Shown: positions 45,999-55,756 of the stretch, in pieces
Numbering within the stretch: position 1 is the first letter of the stretch
Layout of the letters: each line of letters starts with the position of its first letter
NCBI RefSeq assembly: GCF_009711975.1
Contig: NZ_VIKW01000013.1
Coordinates: forward strand, 50,980 to 114,979
Direction of reading: 5' to 3'
From: Anabaena sp. UHCC 0204
GTDB taxonomy: Bacteria; Cyanobacteriota; Cyanobacteriia; Cyanobacteriales; Nostocaceae
Length of the DNA stretch: 64,000 nt
The notes under the pieces: generated by a model
Told to the model about the DNA's origin: nothing
Database searches by the model: none
What the model saw: the letters and a program-made list of their open reading frames with translations, nothing else
Made by a program: the position numbers and the translations under genes

Positions 45999-47566
45999 AG
46001 ATTATCTTCTAGATAAATATTTTGTATTAAAGAGAAATTTGCCCTAAAAATTACTATACCATTTAGGTTTAGTTCTAGTTCCAATTCACCTAATGGATTA
46101 GATGGTTCTACATTATAGTAATAAGGAATAAAAAACTCACTTCCAGAAACCTCATGTGTTTGCTGGAGAGCATATTCGTATGTAAGTTGCTTGATGATAT
46201 CTAACCTATATTTGTTGTCTGAGTTGGGATCTAGTTCTTTATTTTTATAAAACTCTAATGGGACATCTTTATAATCAATTATTTTTATAAAATTACCCTC
46301 TATAACTTTATTGTCAATTTTTTTTATCTTTGATTCTAAAATTAAATCAGGACGTAGAAACCGACGTAGTGCTTGACTTCTATTTCGTTTTTCCAACTTA
46401 TCATACTTGGGGTGCAAGTAAACTAATGTTCCATCATTTAAATCAAATTCAATACAAAGCATTTCATCCCATTTAAATTTTTCTGCTACTTTTCCTAAAG
46501 ATTTAGAACTATTTGAATCTGTGGAATAAACCCATTGATTCCACCGTGTAAATCCACCATTAGCTTTACAGTTTCCAACTCGATTTTTCTCTTTCTCTTC
46601 TCTTTCTGGGTTATTATAATCTTTCAGAGGTATATCCGTGTCCGCATAGCAAATTTCGTTGCGGTATTTCTTAAAGAAATAGCTATGGCACATATCCTCC
46701 CAAATTACAGAGAACCCATGTATTCCCCAAACTTCACCATCACCTTTCTCAGGATTTAGATCACCGTAAAGGAATGTTTCAATAGCTTCATAAATTCCCC
46801 AATAATCAGTATCTTTGTAATAGGTGTTCTTATCTATATTATCTAGTGCTTCTTTAAGAACATTAATAGTCTCCTCAAAGGTATTCTCGTCAAAAATAGA
46901 CTGGTTACTAGTTAAATAATCCTCCTTGAAGCCTTGAGCAAGAAAATGAATTTCTTGATTGCGGGCTTTAATATTATCTGGGACATCACCATTTAACTGC
47001 TCAACAATCTCATCGAGAATATAACAATACAGGTTGACAATATCAGTGCTTTGATAGCGTATCGTTAAACACGGCAGATCCATTGCTTCAACATAAATTA
47101 CATCGTCATTCAGATAGATAGCACGATCTAGATATTTATGAATCTGAGAATAGTCGATGTCTTCACTACGTCTTACTTTTTTTTGAATGGAGTTGATTGC
47201 TAAGTCATCGTAAGCTTCTAGAACTCGCTCAATCATTTTAATCTTACTGTAGAGTACACAAACATCTCCTTCCTCTGTTTGTATCTTGACTCCACCAGAT
47301 GAAATAGTCGTTTGATCCTGTTCTCGCTGAAAGTCAGGTTGATTTCTGTTAAATCGGTTGGAGTCTAAATTATCGCGTTCAAACTTGCGAAAGGTACGAT
47401 ACATCTTAAAAAATAAATCTCGTACTGCGTTGAAGTCACCCTCTGGAAAATTATCAAAGCCATGTGGCAGACAAAACTCGAAATTTTCTCCAACTTTAGA
47501 CTTACGAATACCAATAAAAAAATCCTTAGAATCTTTGACCACATTAAAACTAGAAAAATCAAACAT
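45995..47566 (-). CDS. McrC/LlaJI-like nuclease subunit
   Basis: A 523-residue protein. The C-terminal third has a PD-(D/E)XK-like core: RFLRPDLIL (Asp407), then IKIIDYKDV (Asp431, Lys433), then YRLDIIKQLTYEYAL, the KQ..Y helix typical of McrC/LlaJI-type nucleases. GIHGFSVIWEDMC near residue 281 resembles the conserved motif before that core. The N-terminal 280 residues are not recognised and may bind DNA or the AAA partner. It lies between the AAA gene (51-base gap) and a small third gene (4-base overlap). It probably cuts DNA when driven by the AAA motor. Confidence 0.75.
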   Translation of the reverse strand: MFDFSSFNVVKDSKDFFIGIRKSKVGENFEFCLPHGFDNFPEGDFNAVRDLFFKMYRTFRKFERDNLDSNRFNRNQPDFQREQDQTTISSGGVKIQTEEGDVCVLYSKIKMIERVLEAYDDLAINSIQKKVRRSEDIDYSQIHKYLDRAIYLNDDVIYVEAMDLPCLTIRYQSTDIVNLYCYILDEIVEQLNGDVPDNIKARNQEIHFLAQGFKEDYLTSNQSIFDENTFEETINVLKEALDNIDKNTYYKDTDYWGIYEAIETFLYGDLNPEKGDGEVWGIHGFSVIWEDMCHSYFFKKYRNEICYADTDIPLKDYNNPEREEKEKNRVGNCKANGGFTRWNQWVYSTDSNSSKSLGKVAEKFKWDEMLCIEFDLNDGTLVYLHPKYDKLEKRNRSQALRRFLRPDLILESKIKKIDNKVIEGNFIKIIDYKDVPLEFYKNKELDPNSDNKYRLDIIKQLTYEYALQQTHEVSGSEFFIPYYYNVEPSNPLGELELELNLNGIVIFRANFSLIQNIYLEDNL

Positions 47567-47617
47567 AGAAATTAAAAATTTAGGCTAGTATTTCCACGTT
47601 ATAGCTGAGTGGCACAG

Positions 47618-48661
47618 TCAGTTATTGAAGTTCATTATATTTTCAACAAAAATATTATGTAGTTTAGTGAAATCTCCAAAAGTTACCAGATTATCTTTTG
47701 TTACTTTTAGAAGCTCTACTAGTGGTTTTTTATCACGATTGAAAACGCTATCCCACAAAAAGAACATTAGTTTATTTTGTATTTGTTCAGAAGTAATAGG
47801 CTCTTTGATAAAGTAATACCCAATTTGCTTGTCTTCAATTCCCCGAATCGAGGCATGATGACTTTTGATAAAGTTGTTAAGCTTTGTTTGAAGCTTTTTC
47901 CATTCATCTTTGTTTAAAACTCCCTCGTCTCCATATGTCGCTTTAGGAGGCTTGGTGTTATCCCAGTTTACAAACTCCCAATCCCAACGACGCTTAAAAG
48001 CGCTATCCATGAAAAAAATGGAATTATCTGAAGTATTCATTGTGCCTAAGATAGATAGATTTGGAGGAATCCAAATAGTTCTATTTTCTAAGTCAATTTT
48101 CAAAAACTTGATCTTTTCTTGAAAGTTTTTGAGAGTAACAGCATTAAAAGGGTGTAATTCATACTTTTCTATTTTTCCATCTTTTTCGTATAATTCAACT
48201 CCCATTAGTTCCAAAAGGCTTCTAAATTCAAGTTCAGTTATATTAATTCCATAGCTTGACCAACCATCTTTATCCCTATCCAATAGTTGAAAAACTGTTC
48301 CAAATATCGCAGATGAATTACCGCGATTAATTTCATCTATAACCAAAGCTACATTCTTGGGTTCATCAATTTTAAATCCATTCTTGTCATGGGACTCAAC
48401 TATGTTTTTATAAGCCTTGGATAGTGCTTTTAAAAAGTGTCCTTCATAGTATTTATACTCTACCCTCTCTTTTCTGGTAATTGGCACTAATTTGCCCATG
48501 AAATCCCCATAGGTATATTCTGGATGAAATACTGTTTTAATAATGTTTTCTCTATTTTCTTCATATATCTGTAAATGTTTAGGTATAATCTCGTAAACAA
48601 TTCTATAGCTTTTACCAGTTCCAGGGCTACCGAAGATAATTTTTTGAATAGGTTGATTCAT
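47618..48661 (-). CDS. McrB-like AAA+ motor of a restriction module
   Basis: A 347-residue AAA+ protein. Walker A GSPGTGKS is at 11-18, HPEYTYGDFMGKLVP follows near residue 46, Walker B is ALVIDEINRGN (Asp109, Glu110) and the sensor is LGTMNTSDNS with an RRWDWEF finger. These are features of McrB-type motors, whose relatives use GTP or ATP to drive the McrC nuclease. It is short: no N-terminal DNA-binding domain precedes the motor, so target recognition must lie in another subunit. First gene of a three-gene minus-strand operon. No modification methylase is visible nearby. Confidence 0.83.
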   Translation of the reverse strand: MNQPIQKIIFGSPGTGKSYRIVYEIIPKHLQIYEENRENIIKTVFHPEYTYGDFMGKLVPITRKERVEYKYYEGHFLKALSKAYKNIVESHDKNGFKIDEPKNVALVIDEINRGNSSAIFGTVFQLLDRDKDGWSSYGINITELEFRSLLELMGVELYEKDGKIEKYELHPFNAVTLKNFQEKIKFLKIDLENRTIWIPPNLSILGTMNTSDNSIFFMDSAFKRRWDWEFVNWDNTKPPKATYGDEGVLNKDEWKKLQTKLNNFIKSHHASIRGIEDKQIGYYFIKEPITSEQIQNKLMFFLWDSVFNRDKKPLVELLKVTKDNLVTFGDFTKLHNIFVENIMNFNN

Positions 48662-48815
48662 GATTGCTGATACCTGATAAACAACTATTAAAACTCAATG
48701 CAAATATTATACATTAATACTGGGTGTGTCAACTAGCTGTATGTAAGCTGTAAAACTTTTTTACTCTCATCACCCCCTATCCGCTAAAATCAGAAATGCT
48801 GCGTTATTCCTAATC

Positions 48816-49994
48816 ATGTCTGACTCCCAAGTAAGTGCTGCTGTTGCCAAACTTTACGACACCTATCCATTTCCCCCTGAACCGATTCTGGATGAACCGC
48901 CACCTGGTTATAATTGGCGTTGGAATTGGTTAGCCGCTTACAACTTCTGCATGGGTAGAAAACCACAAAAACAAGATATCCGTATTTTAGATGCTGGTTG
49001 CGGTTCAGGTGTGGGAACAGAATATTTAGTACATCTCAACCCACAAGCGCAGGTAGTGGGCATAGATTTAAGTGCGGGAACTTTAGAAGTAGCAAAAAAA
49101 CGCTGTCAAAGCTCAGGTGCTGATCGTGTAGAATTCCATCATCTGAGTTTGTATGATGTGGAACAGTTGCCAGGGGAATTTGATTTAATTAATAGTGTAG
49201 GTGTATTACATCACTTACCAGATCCCATTCGCGGTATTCAAGCCTTAGCCAAAAAGTTAGCCCCCGGTGGCTTAATGCACATTTTTGTCTATGGGGAATT
49301 GGGACGCTGGGAAATTCAACTCATGCAAAAAGCGATCGCTCTCCTCCAAGGTAGCAAAAAAGGCGATTACCGCGATGGTGTCGAAGTTGGTAGAAAAATA
49401 TTCGCCTCTTTACCAGAAAACAACCGCATTGTCAAGCGGGAAAAAGAACGTTGGGCAATGGAAAACCAGCGAGATGAATGTTTTGCTGATATGTATGTGC
49501 ATCCTCAAGAATTTGACTACAATATTGATACACTATTTGAATTAATAGATGCTTCCGGTTTAGAGTTTCTAGGGTTCTCAAATCCTGGTTTTTGGCAACT
49601 AGAAACCCTGCTAGAAAAAGCACCTGAGTTAATTGACCGGGCTAAAGAATTAAGTCAAAAAGAACGTTATAGATTGATAGAATTACTGAATCCTGAAGTT
49701 ACCCATTATGAATTTTTTCTTGGTCGTCCTCCCCTCAGTAAAACCGATTGGTCAGCAGATAGCACATTATTAGCAGCCATTCCTGAACTGAACCCCTGCA
49801 TAGATGGTTTTCCTAGTCAATGTTTATTTAATTACGATTACCAAATTGTTAAATTATCAACAGCCGAATTTGAATTCATGCAAAGCTGTGATGGGAAATC
49901 TACCGTAGCAGAGATTTTAACCAAAGTGCAGTTTGGTTTAGATGGAGTTAGAAGTCTTTTGAAACAACAAATGATTTTACTGACACCTGGTTAA
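48816..49994 (+). CDS. Class I SAM-dependent methyltransferase (intact copy)
   Basis: A 392-residue protein. A conserved N-terminus VAKLYDTYPFPPEPILDEPP is followed by motif I ILDAGCGSGVGTEYLVHL near residue 60 and motif II VVGIDLSAGTLEVAKKRC. NSVGVLHHLPDP and LAPGGLMHIFVYGELGRWEI follow, then a long C-terminal region ending LLKQQMILLTPG. The substrate is unknown. The first 282 bases, starting upstream at 48779, are repeated at 45022, and its 3' end is echoed at 51709-51831. It is the only complete copy of the three and lies inside the defence-gene island. It converges with the PIN gene, whose stop overlaps its own by three bases. Confidence 0.87.
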   Translation: MSDSQVSAAVAKLYDTYPFPPEPILDEPPPGYNWRWNWLAAYNFCMGRKPQKQDIRILDAGCGSGVGTEYLVHLNPQAQVVGIDLSAGTLEVAKKRCQSSGADRVEFHHLSLYDVEQLPGEFDLINSVGVLHHLPDPIRGIQALAKKLAPGGLMHIFVYGELGRWEIQLMQKAIALLQGSKKGDYRDGVEVGRKIFASLPENNRIVKREKERWAMENQRDECFADMYVHPQEFDYNIDTLFELIDASGLEFLGFSNPGFWQLETLLEKAPELIDRAKELSQKERYRLIELLNPEVTHYEFFLGRPPLSKTDWSADSTLLAAIPELNPCIDGFPSQCLFNYDYQIVKLSTAEFEFMQSCDGKSTVAEILTKVQFGLDGVRSLLKQQMILLTPG

Positions 49995-51218
49995 TTAGAA
50001 GAGAACCAAACTTCGGGAAGTTCATCTACATCTTCCACCAAAAAATCTCGATACACCCAGATTCGAGAAGCATTGTAGAGATCACTAAGAATAGGCTTCA
50101 ACACACCATTTTTATCCCAAGGTTGAAGATCAGAATCTAGTTCGCAGAAACCCACCCATGAATGTCCTTGTTGTTGCAAATCCTCAGCCCTGACAAGAAT
50201 TGCAGCCAATACAGCCATATCATAAGGTTTTAGAGAAGTATCCATTGCCCCAATAGACACTTGCCGTTCTAGCATAGATTCTGAAAGTGGAAAAACATTC
50301 AAATGTGGATGCTGGGCTAATTCTCTCAATCTTTCTGGAACTTTTGTTAATTCATTTGTAACCAATCCATCAAACTTATCAAAGACTCGAAACGCTGCAT
50401 TAGCATCTTCTGTAGTCAGTTTCCCCTGTCTTTTCGCCCATTGGACAAATTTACGTAGATCGTTAGAATCAGTACGTGGAGTGAATCGTCGGGGTATAGT
50501 TTCACGTGCTTCTGTTAGGCAGATAGCAGGTAGATTTGACACTCTCAGGGCTAAAGCCACTGAGATTCTTGGTTCAACGAGTCCACTTAACTTAGAACCC
50601 TTGCGGTATCTAAGCCAGAGGTGGTTCTCTCCCCAAGCGTTAACTTTCCCTCTGCCCGAAGGTAGTTGCATTACTGCAAATTTTGATTGAGTTTATAATT
50701 CTGTGTCGTCTAGCTCCCATGAAGATTTTACCTATTCGGAGGGCAGTCACTAGAACTATGGAATAGAACCCATATCTTCAGTTGTCAAGGACCAGAAAAG
50801 CCGTTAGGCAGTTAGGTTTTTATACAGGTTGATTACCATTCCTGTTGTGAACAGTATAACACCATTGAGAGCAAAGATAACAAAACTTCGCGCATCTCAA
50901 CCAATCTTCATGAAAAGAAACACTCTATGCGGTTAAAACCGTGGTCAGTGAGCTTGCGATGCCCTGAGCCTGTCGAAGGGTCGAACTGCACGAGCGGTCA
51001 CTGAACTTGTCGTTAGCGTAGCGTGGCGTTAGCCATAGTGTCGCTTATATCTCAGGTCTAAAGACACTGAGCTTTACTCTTACCGGATGCTCTTGTAACT
51101 CAAACTCTCCAGCTTCAGCAAGTTCAAGTAATTGAGCCGCTTGGGGAGTCTGTAAATGTTCAGGTTTAAGAATATCTACAACCCAGTTTGTTTCGACAAA
51201 AACCGCTTGAGGCTTCAT
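49991..51218 (-). pseudogene. PIN-domain nuclease gene interrupted by an IS605-type element
   Basis: The gene starts with ATG at 51218 (KPQAVFVETNWVVDILKPEH), overlapping the stop of the upstream nuclease. It reads to 51095 and resumes at 50535 (LPAICLTEARETIPRRFTPR) to a stop at 49991. Joining the two parts across the 559-base insertion keeps frame, giving 222 residues. PIN features are the VETNWVVDI start, KPYDMAVLAAIL and FCELDSDL. A 226-residue frame from 50671 exists only because it reads from the element into the PIN C-terminus. Without excision or a new start the protein is probably inactive. Confidence 0.85.
50536..51094 (-). mobile_element. 559-bp IS200/IS605-type remnant with both ends
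   Basis: On the minus strand the element follows a TTAC and ends with AGTGTCAA (so TCAA), the left and right cleavage signals known for IS608-like elements. Each end has a subterminal hairpin of the same design: CTCAGTGTCTTTAGACCTGAG at the left (51051-51071) and CTCAGTGGCTTTAGCCCTGAG at the right (50544-50564). There is no target duplication, as expected. Inside, about 48 codons (GRGKVNAWGENHLWLRYRKG and on) resemble, from memory, the C-terminus of cyanobacterial TnpB. TnpA is absent, so it is non-autonomous. A GTAGCGTGGCGTTAGCCAT repeat sits inside it. Confidence 0.83.
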
Positions 51219-51682
51219 TTTGCAACTTTACTCCACCTTTGTCCACCAGCCCTGACTTCACCAAGTCGCAGAAGATTGATTATCCGTCCGCCAAACAAAG
51301 CTCTCAAATCATCTGGTAAACTGTCCATACTGGTTTGCAGTTTCAATTTCTCTAACCATCGCTGAACTCGTGATTCAAACTCAAGGTAAGGGTTTCCCTT
51401 CCATTGCTCATCTGCTGGTGGTAACAAAGAATGTGGAAGTGTTGCTTTACCAACTACACGAATTGATGAACCATGAGAGTCATCAAAAGAATCCTGGAGG
51501 ACAATAACACGCTCTCCTGCCACAAGTAAACCAATGGAACAACCAAATTCAATCATTGAGCGTTCAAGCTGATTCATACCATATTGACGTTGCTTCCTGA
51601 CATCATTGGATTTTACTTCAACGATCATCAAATATTCTCCATCTGGACTGGTGACAATAATATCTGGATGTGATATTTCCAT
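51215..51682 (-). CDS. PD-(D/E)XK-like nuclease, partner of the PIN protein
   Basis: A 155-residue protein. The N-terminus reads MEISHPDIIVTSPDGEYLMI then VEVKSND, in which PD and EVK have the spacing of a PD-(D/E)XK nuclease core. The rest (ERSMIEFGCSIGLLVAGERV, PYLEFESRVQRWLEKL) is typical of small restriction-like proteins. It stops in an ATGA overlap with the PIN gene start, so they form one operon. The start is only about 25 bases from a methyltransferase scrap, so an upstream part or promoter may have been lost at that junction. Confidence 0.68.
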   Translation of the reverse strand: MEISHPDIIVTSPDGEYLMIVEVKSNDVRKQRQYGMNQLERSMIEFGCSIGLLVAGERVIVLQDSFDDSHGSSIRVVGKATLPHSLLPPADEQWKGNPYLEFESRVQRWLEKLKLQTSMDSLPDDLRALFGGRIINLLRLGEVRAGGQRWSKVAK

Positions 51683-51708
51683 AGCAATGCCGAAATATAG
51701 AACTTGAG

Positions 51709-51831
51709 TTCATGAACAAATCTGATTGTTCTGCCATATTGACTAACATTTTAGCCCAAGTCGAGCTAAACTTAAACGGAGTAAGACACCTCCTCAAACA
51801 ACAACTACTCTTACTAACCCCCCCTTCATGA
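51709..51831 (+). pseudogene. 3' scrap of a second methyltransferase paralogue
   Basis: In frame, codons read ILAQVELNLNGVRHLLKQQL then LLLTPPS and stop, aligned to ILTKVQFGLDGVRSLLKQQM then ILLTPG, the C-terminus of the intact gene (16 of 25 core residues equal by eye). A stop lies just upstream at 51706, so nothing before it is coding. It marks the right edge of the island, next to the atp operon. Confidence 0.8.
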
Positions 51832-51996
51832 AAAAACCAGTAACACCTCATTCTCTTGCCACTGACAACTGACAACTAACAACTGACCAAAAATAAGTTA
51901 ATTGTTTTTTCCTAAAGTATTGTTACCGGATCGTGATATGATTCAGCTGACTGAATGTGCAGTCATCATATTTTAAATGTACTGGTTTCAAGTGCC

Positions 51997-52458
51997 GTGA
52001 GCCTGTCAGAAGAATCAATTGCGCCTACTCAGACAACACAACAAGATGCTCAGTCTGGTTCTGAAAACACAGAACCAGTAGACTCTTCCATGCAAGAGTT
52101 CTATCAACTCTATAAAGAGTTGTTAGTAACCACACTTGTTTTAACAGGGGTAGTCTTTATCTCTGTCTGGATTGCTTACTCACTAAACATTGCTCTAAAT
52201 TATTTATTAGGGGCGTGTGCAGGTGTGCTTTACTTGAGGATGTTGGCAAAAGATGTTGAACGGTTGGGACGGGAAAAACAAGAACTGAGCAAAACTCGGT
52301 TAGCCTTGTTAGTAGTGCTGATTTTGCTGGGATCACGGTTAGATCAACTGCATATACTTCCCATATTCTTGGGATTTCTCACCTACAAAGCCACACTCAT
52401 CATCTATGTAGTTAGGGTAGCGTTAATCTCTGACTCATCCAAGCTCCGGCAACCTTAA
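51997..52458 (+). CDS. atp1: ATP synthase subunit I (Atp1)
   Basis: A 153-residue protein counted from the GTG at 51997 ([15 protein letters not shown]); an ATG frame from 51955 adds fourteen residues unlike the family. Four hydrophobic segments lie at the middle and end ([37 protein letters not shown]). Atp1 is the first gene of cyanobacterial and many bacterial atp operons and is thought to help assemble the c-ring. It precedes subunit a by about 50 bases. Confidence 0.82.
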   Translation: MSLSEESIAPTQTTQQDAQSGSENTEPVDSSMQEFYQLYKELLVTTLVLTGVVFISVWIAYSLNIALNYLLGACAGVLYLRMLAKDVERLGREKQELSKTRLALLVVLILLGSRLDQLHILPIFLGFLTYKATLIIYVVRVALISDSSKLRQP

Positions 52459-52510
52459 ACCGCTCCTATTCTCCAGGTAATATTGGAGAAACGATTGAAT
52501 TGGAAAGAAA

Positions 52511-53266
52511 ATGCTGAATTTTCTGAACGTCTACTCCCTTCCACTTGCTGAATTGGAAGTTGGCAAACATCTGTACTGGCAAATAGGCAACTTAAAGCTA
52601 CATGGTCAGGTGTTTCTCACTTCTTGGTTTGTTATTGGCGTGTTAGTCCTAGCTTCCGTCTTGGCAAGCAGTAACGTCAAACGGATTCCCAGTGGCGTAC
52701 AAAACCTAATGGAGTACGCCCTAGAATTCATTCGAGATTTGGCCAAAAACCAGATCGGCGAGAAAGAATATCGCCCCTGGGTGCCATTTGTAGGCACTTT
52801 GTTTTTGTTCATTTTTGTGTCAAATTGGTCAGGGGCATTAGTTCCATTTAAGCTAATTCATCTGCCAGAAGGCGAACTAACAGCACCCACAAGCGACATC
52901 AACACAACTGTTGCCTTAGCATTGTTGACATCATTAGCGTATTTTTACGCTGGATTCAGCAAAAAGGGTTTAGGTTATTTCGGTAACTATGTGCAACCAG
53001 TTTCGTTCATGTTGCCATTCAAGATTATTGAAGATTTCACCAAACCTCTGTCCCTAAGCTTCCGTTTATTCGGTAACATCTTAGCTGATGAACTGGTCGT
53101 GGGAGTGCTGGTACTACTAGTACCCTTGTTCGTGCCTCTGCCAGTAATGGCTTTGGGACTATTTACCAGCGCCATTCAAGCACTAATTTTTGCCACCCTC
53201 GCAGCTGCCTACATTGGCGAAGCGATGGAAGACCATCATGGCGAAGAGCATGAGGGAAACCACTAA
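52511..53266 (+). CDS. atpB: ATP synthase subunit a
   Basis: A 251-residue membrane subunit forming the proton half-channels. The essential arginine lies in [20 protein letters not shown] near residue 190, the family signature. [20 protein letters not shown] and [20 protein letters not shown] are the other usual landmarks. Named atpI in some cyanobacterial maps. Next gene is c, after a repeat-filled gap. Confidence 0.96.
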   Translation: MLNFLNVYSLPLAELEVGKHLYWQIGNLKLHGQVFLTSWFVIGVLVLASVLASSNVKRIPSGVQNLMEYALEFIRDLAKNQIGEKEYRPWVPFVGTLFLFIFVSNWSGALVPFKLIHLPEGELTAPTSDINTTVALALLTSLAYFYAGFSKKGLGYFGNYVQPVSFMLPFKIIEDFTKPLSLSFRLFGNILADELVVGVLVLLVPLFVPLPVMALGLFTSAIQALIFATLAAAYIGEAMEDHHGEEHEGNH

Positions 53267-53430
53267 ACCCCCTCAGATGAAAAGAGTCAGCTATTAGAGG
53301 AAACAGGAAATAGGTGACAGGTGACAGGTAACAGGTGACAGAAATTAGTCAACTGACAACCGATAACCGACAACTGACTACTGACCACTGACCACTGACA
53401 AATACAACACCCAACGTATCTCTAAATTAA

Positions 53431-53688
<258 letters not shown>

Positions 53689-53811
53689 TCACAACTGAGT
53701 TCTGAGTCTAGGCGTGAGTAATCACGTCTTTTGGAAAGTTATGAAATCTAACTCATAACTCATGACTCGGAACTCAGAACCAAAATTAATGTAGATAGGA
53801 ATTAAGCAATC

Positions 53812-54303
53812 ATGACACACTGGATCACCTTATTGGCCGTGGAAGAAGTTGCCAAAGAAGGGGGACTGTTTGATCTAGATGCTACTCTGCCCTTAATGGC
53901 AATCCAGTTTCTAGTATTAGCCCTGATATTGAATGCAACTCTTTATAAGCCACTGGGTAATGCTATTGATGGCCGGAATGAATATATCCGTACCAACAAA
54001 TTAGAAGCCCAAGAACGCTTATCAAAAGCACAAGCATTAGCCCAGCAATATGAGCAAGAACTTGCAGGTGCAAGACGAGAAGCTCAAAAAATTATTGCTG
54101 ATGCCCAAGCTGAAGCTCAAAAAATCGCTGCTCAAAAAGTTGCGATCGCGCAACAAGAAGCTCAAGCCCAAAAAGAAAAAGCGGCTGGTGAAATTGAACA
54201 GCAAAAACAACAAGCTCTAGCTTCATTGGAAACACAAGTAGATGCCCTGAGTCGCCAAATCCTAGAAAAGCTGTTAGGTGCTGATTTAGTCGGCCAACGC
54301 TAA
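53812..54303 (+). CDS. atpF2: ATP synthase subunit b'
   Basis: A 163-residue stalk subunit. One membrane helix ([20 protein letters not shown]) is followed by a long Ala-, Glu- and Gln-rich coiled coil ([20 protein letters not shown] and on). b' pairs with b in photosynthetic organisms to form the heterodimeric outer stalk. Named atpG in cyanobacterial maps. There is a repeat-filled gap of 200 bases to b. Confidence 0.95.
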   Translation: MTHWITLLAVEEVAKEGGLFDLDATLPLMAIQFLVLALILNATLYKPLGNAIDGRNEYIRTNKLEAQERLSKAQALAQQYEQELAGARREAQKIIADAQAEAQKIAAQKVAIAQQEAQAQKEKAAGEIEQQKQQALASLETQVDALSRQILEKLLGADLVGQR

Positions 54304-54504
54304 CTTGTGAACATGGTCATTGTTGGTGATAGGTGATAGGTGACAGGTGACAGGTAAGAGGTAGGAGGTAAGAGGTGACAGGTAACAGAAATGAGTCATC
54401 TAAAAACTGACAACTGACGACTGACAACTGACAACTGACGACTGACAACTAGCAAATGACAAAAAATTTGGAAATTTGGCATCGCAGTTAGTGGATAAAG
54501 AATC

Positions 54505-55068
54505 ATGGGGACTTTTTTACTGTTGACGGCGGATATTGTCGCCGTCGGAGGTGAATTGGCTGAATCAGCTGGAGAAGGTGGGTTTAGTCTAAATACGAAT
54601 ATTTTAGATACCAACCTGATTAACCTGGCCATTATTATTACTGTGCTGATCGTATTTGGACGCAAGGTTTTGGGTAGTAACTTAAAATCTCGCCGAGACA
54701 ATATTGAATCAGCAATTAAGAGTGCAGAGCAAAAAGTAGCAGAAACCGCCGCCAAACTGAAAGAGGCGCAGCAAAAGCTAGAACAAGCTCAAGCAGAAGC
54801 TCAATCAATCAAACAGACCGCCGAAGTTAATGCCCAAACTGCTAAAGATGCAATTTTGGCACAATCTGCTGTAGATATTCAGCGGATGCAAGAAGCGGGA
54901 ACGGCTGATTTGAATTCAGAACTAGAAAGAGCGATCGCCCAACTCCGACAAAAAGTAGTGCTTCAAGCATTGCAAAAAGTTGAAGGAGAACTCAAAGATG
55001 GCATTAGCGATAATGCTCAACAAGTTTTAATTGATCGCAGCATTGCACAACTGGGAGGCGAGGTATGA
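54505..55068 (+). CDS. atpF: ATP synthase subunit b
   Basis: A 187-residue stalk subunit. The membrane helix [20 protein letters not shown] lies at about 35-55, preceded by an acidic N-terminus ([17 protein letters not shown]), then a long coiled coil ([20 protein letters not shown]). Its stop overlaps the start of the delta gene (ATGA). Confidence 0.95.
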   Translation: MGTFLLLTADIVAVGGELAESAGEGGFSLNTNILDTNLINLAIIITVLIVFGRKVLGSNLKSRRDNIESAIKSAEQKVAETAAKLKEAQQKLEQAQAEAQSIKQTAEVNAQTAKDAILAQSAVDIQRMQEAGTADLNSELERAIAQLRQKVVLQALQKVEGELKDGISDNAQQVLIDRSIAQLGGEV

Positions 55069-55619
55069 AAAGTAATGCAGCAATTGCTGAAATATCCCAG
55101 CCTTATGCACAAGCACTGTTGTCTATAGCTCAATCTCAAAACTTGACAGAAGAAGTGGGAGTAGATGCACGAACTTTTCTAGGCTTATTGACAGGGAGTC
55201 AAGAACTAAATAACTTTTTGGGCAACCCTTTTGTGAAGCCAGAGAACAAGAAAAATCTCCTCAAACAATTACTGGGAGAAGGTGTAAACCCTTACCTACG
55301 TAACTTTTTACTGCTGTTAGTAGACAGACGACGGATTGCCTTCTTAGAACCAATTTTACAGCAGTATTTGGCGCTGTTACGCCAGCTAAATCAAACCGTA
55401 TTAGCGGAAATAACTTCTGCGGTTTCCCTGACAGAAGCCCAACAGCAAGCAATTACAGAAAAAGTAATCGCCCTCACCAAAGCTGCCAAAGTGGAACTAG
55501 AAACCAAAATAGACAGCGAGTTAATTGGCGGCGTGATTATCAAAGTTGGTTCTCAAGTAATTGACGCTAGTTTGCGTGGTCAACTCCGTCGTCTCTCCTT
55601 GCGTTTAAGCAGTAACTAA
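55065..55619 (+). CDS. atpH: ATP synthase subunit delta
   Basis: A 184-residue subunit that caps F1 and ties it to the outer stalk. The N-terminal six-helix domain ([20 protein letters not shown]) and the C-terminal signature [20 protein letters not shown] are both clear. Start overlaps the b gene by four bases. Called atpD in cyanobacterial naming. Confidence 0.95.
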   Translation: MKSNAAIAEISQPYAQALLSIAQSQNLTEEVGVDARTFLGLLTGSQELNNFLGNPFVKPENKKNLLKQLLGEGVNPYLRNFLLLLVDRRRIAFLEPILQQYLALLRQLNQTVLAEITSAVSLTEAQQQAITEKVIALTKAAKVELETKIDSELIGGVIIKVGSQVIDASLRGQLRRLSLRLSSN

Positions 55620-55756
55620 ATCGGTAATGGGTAATCGGTAATGGGTAATCGGTAATGGGTAATGGGTATAATTTGTCCCCAATCACCAATCACCAATCAC
55701 CAATCACCAATCACCAATTATCATTAACTTCTTTGTGAAACTAATTAGCACAACAA
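55620..55756. repeat. Tandem repeats between delta and alpha genes
   Basis: GGTAATGGGTAATC units are followed by ACCAATC heptamers in the opposite sense, so the transcript may fold here. Comparable blocks fill other gaps of this operon. Confidence 0.85.

Noticed and set aside
49991-50671. A standalone 226-residue protein
   Set aside because: Its first 45 or so residues come from the IS605-type element and the rest from the PIN gene, so it is a chimera created by the insertion.
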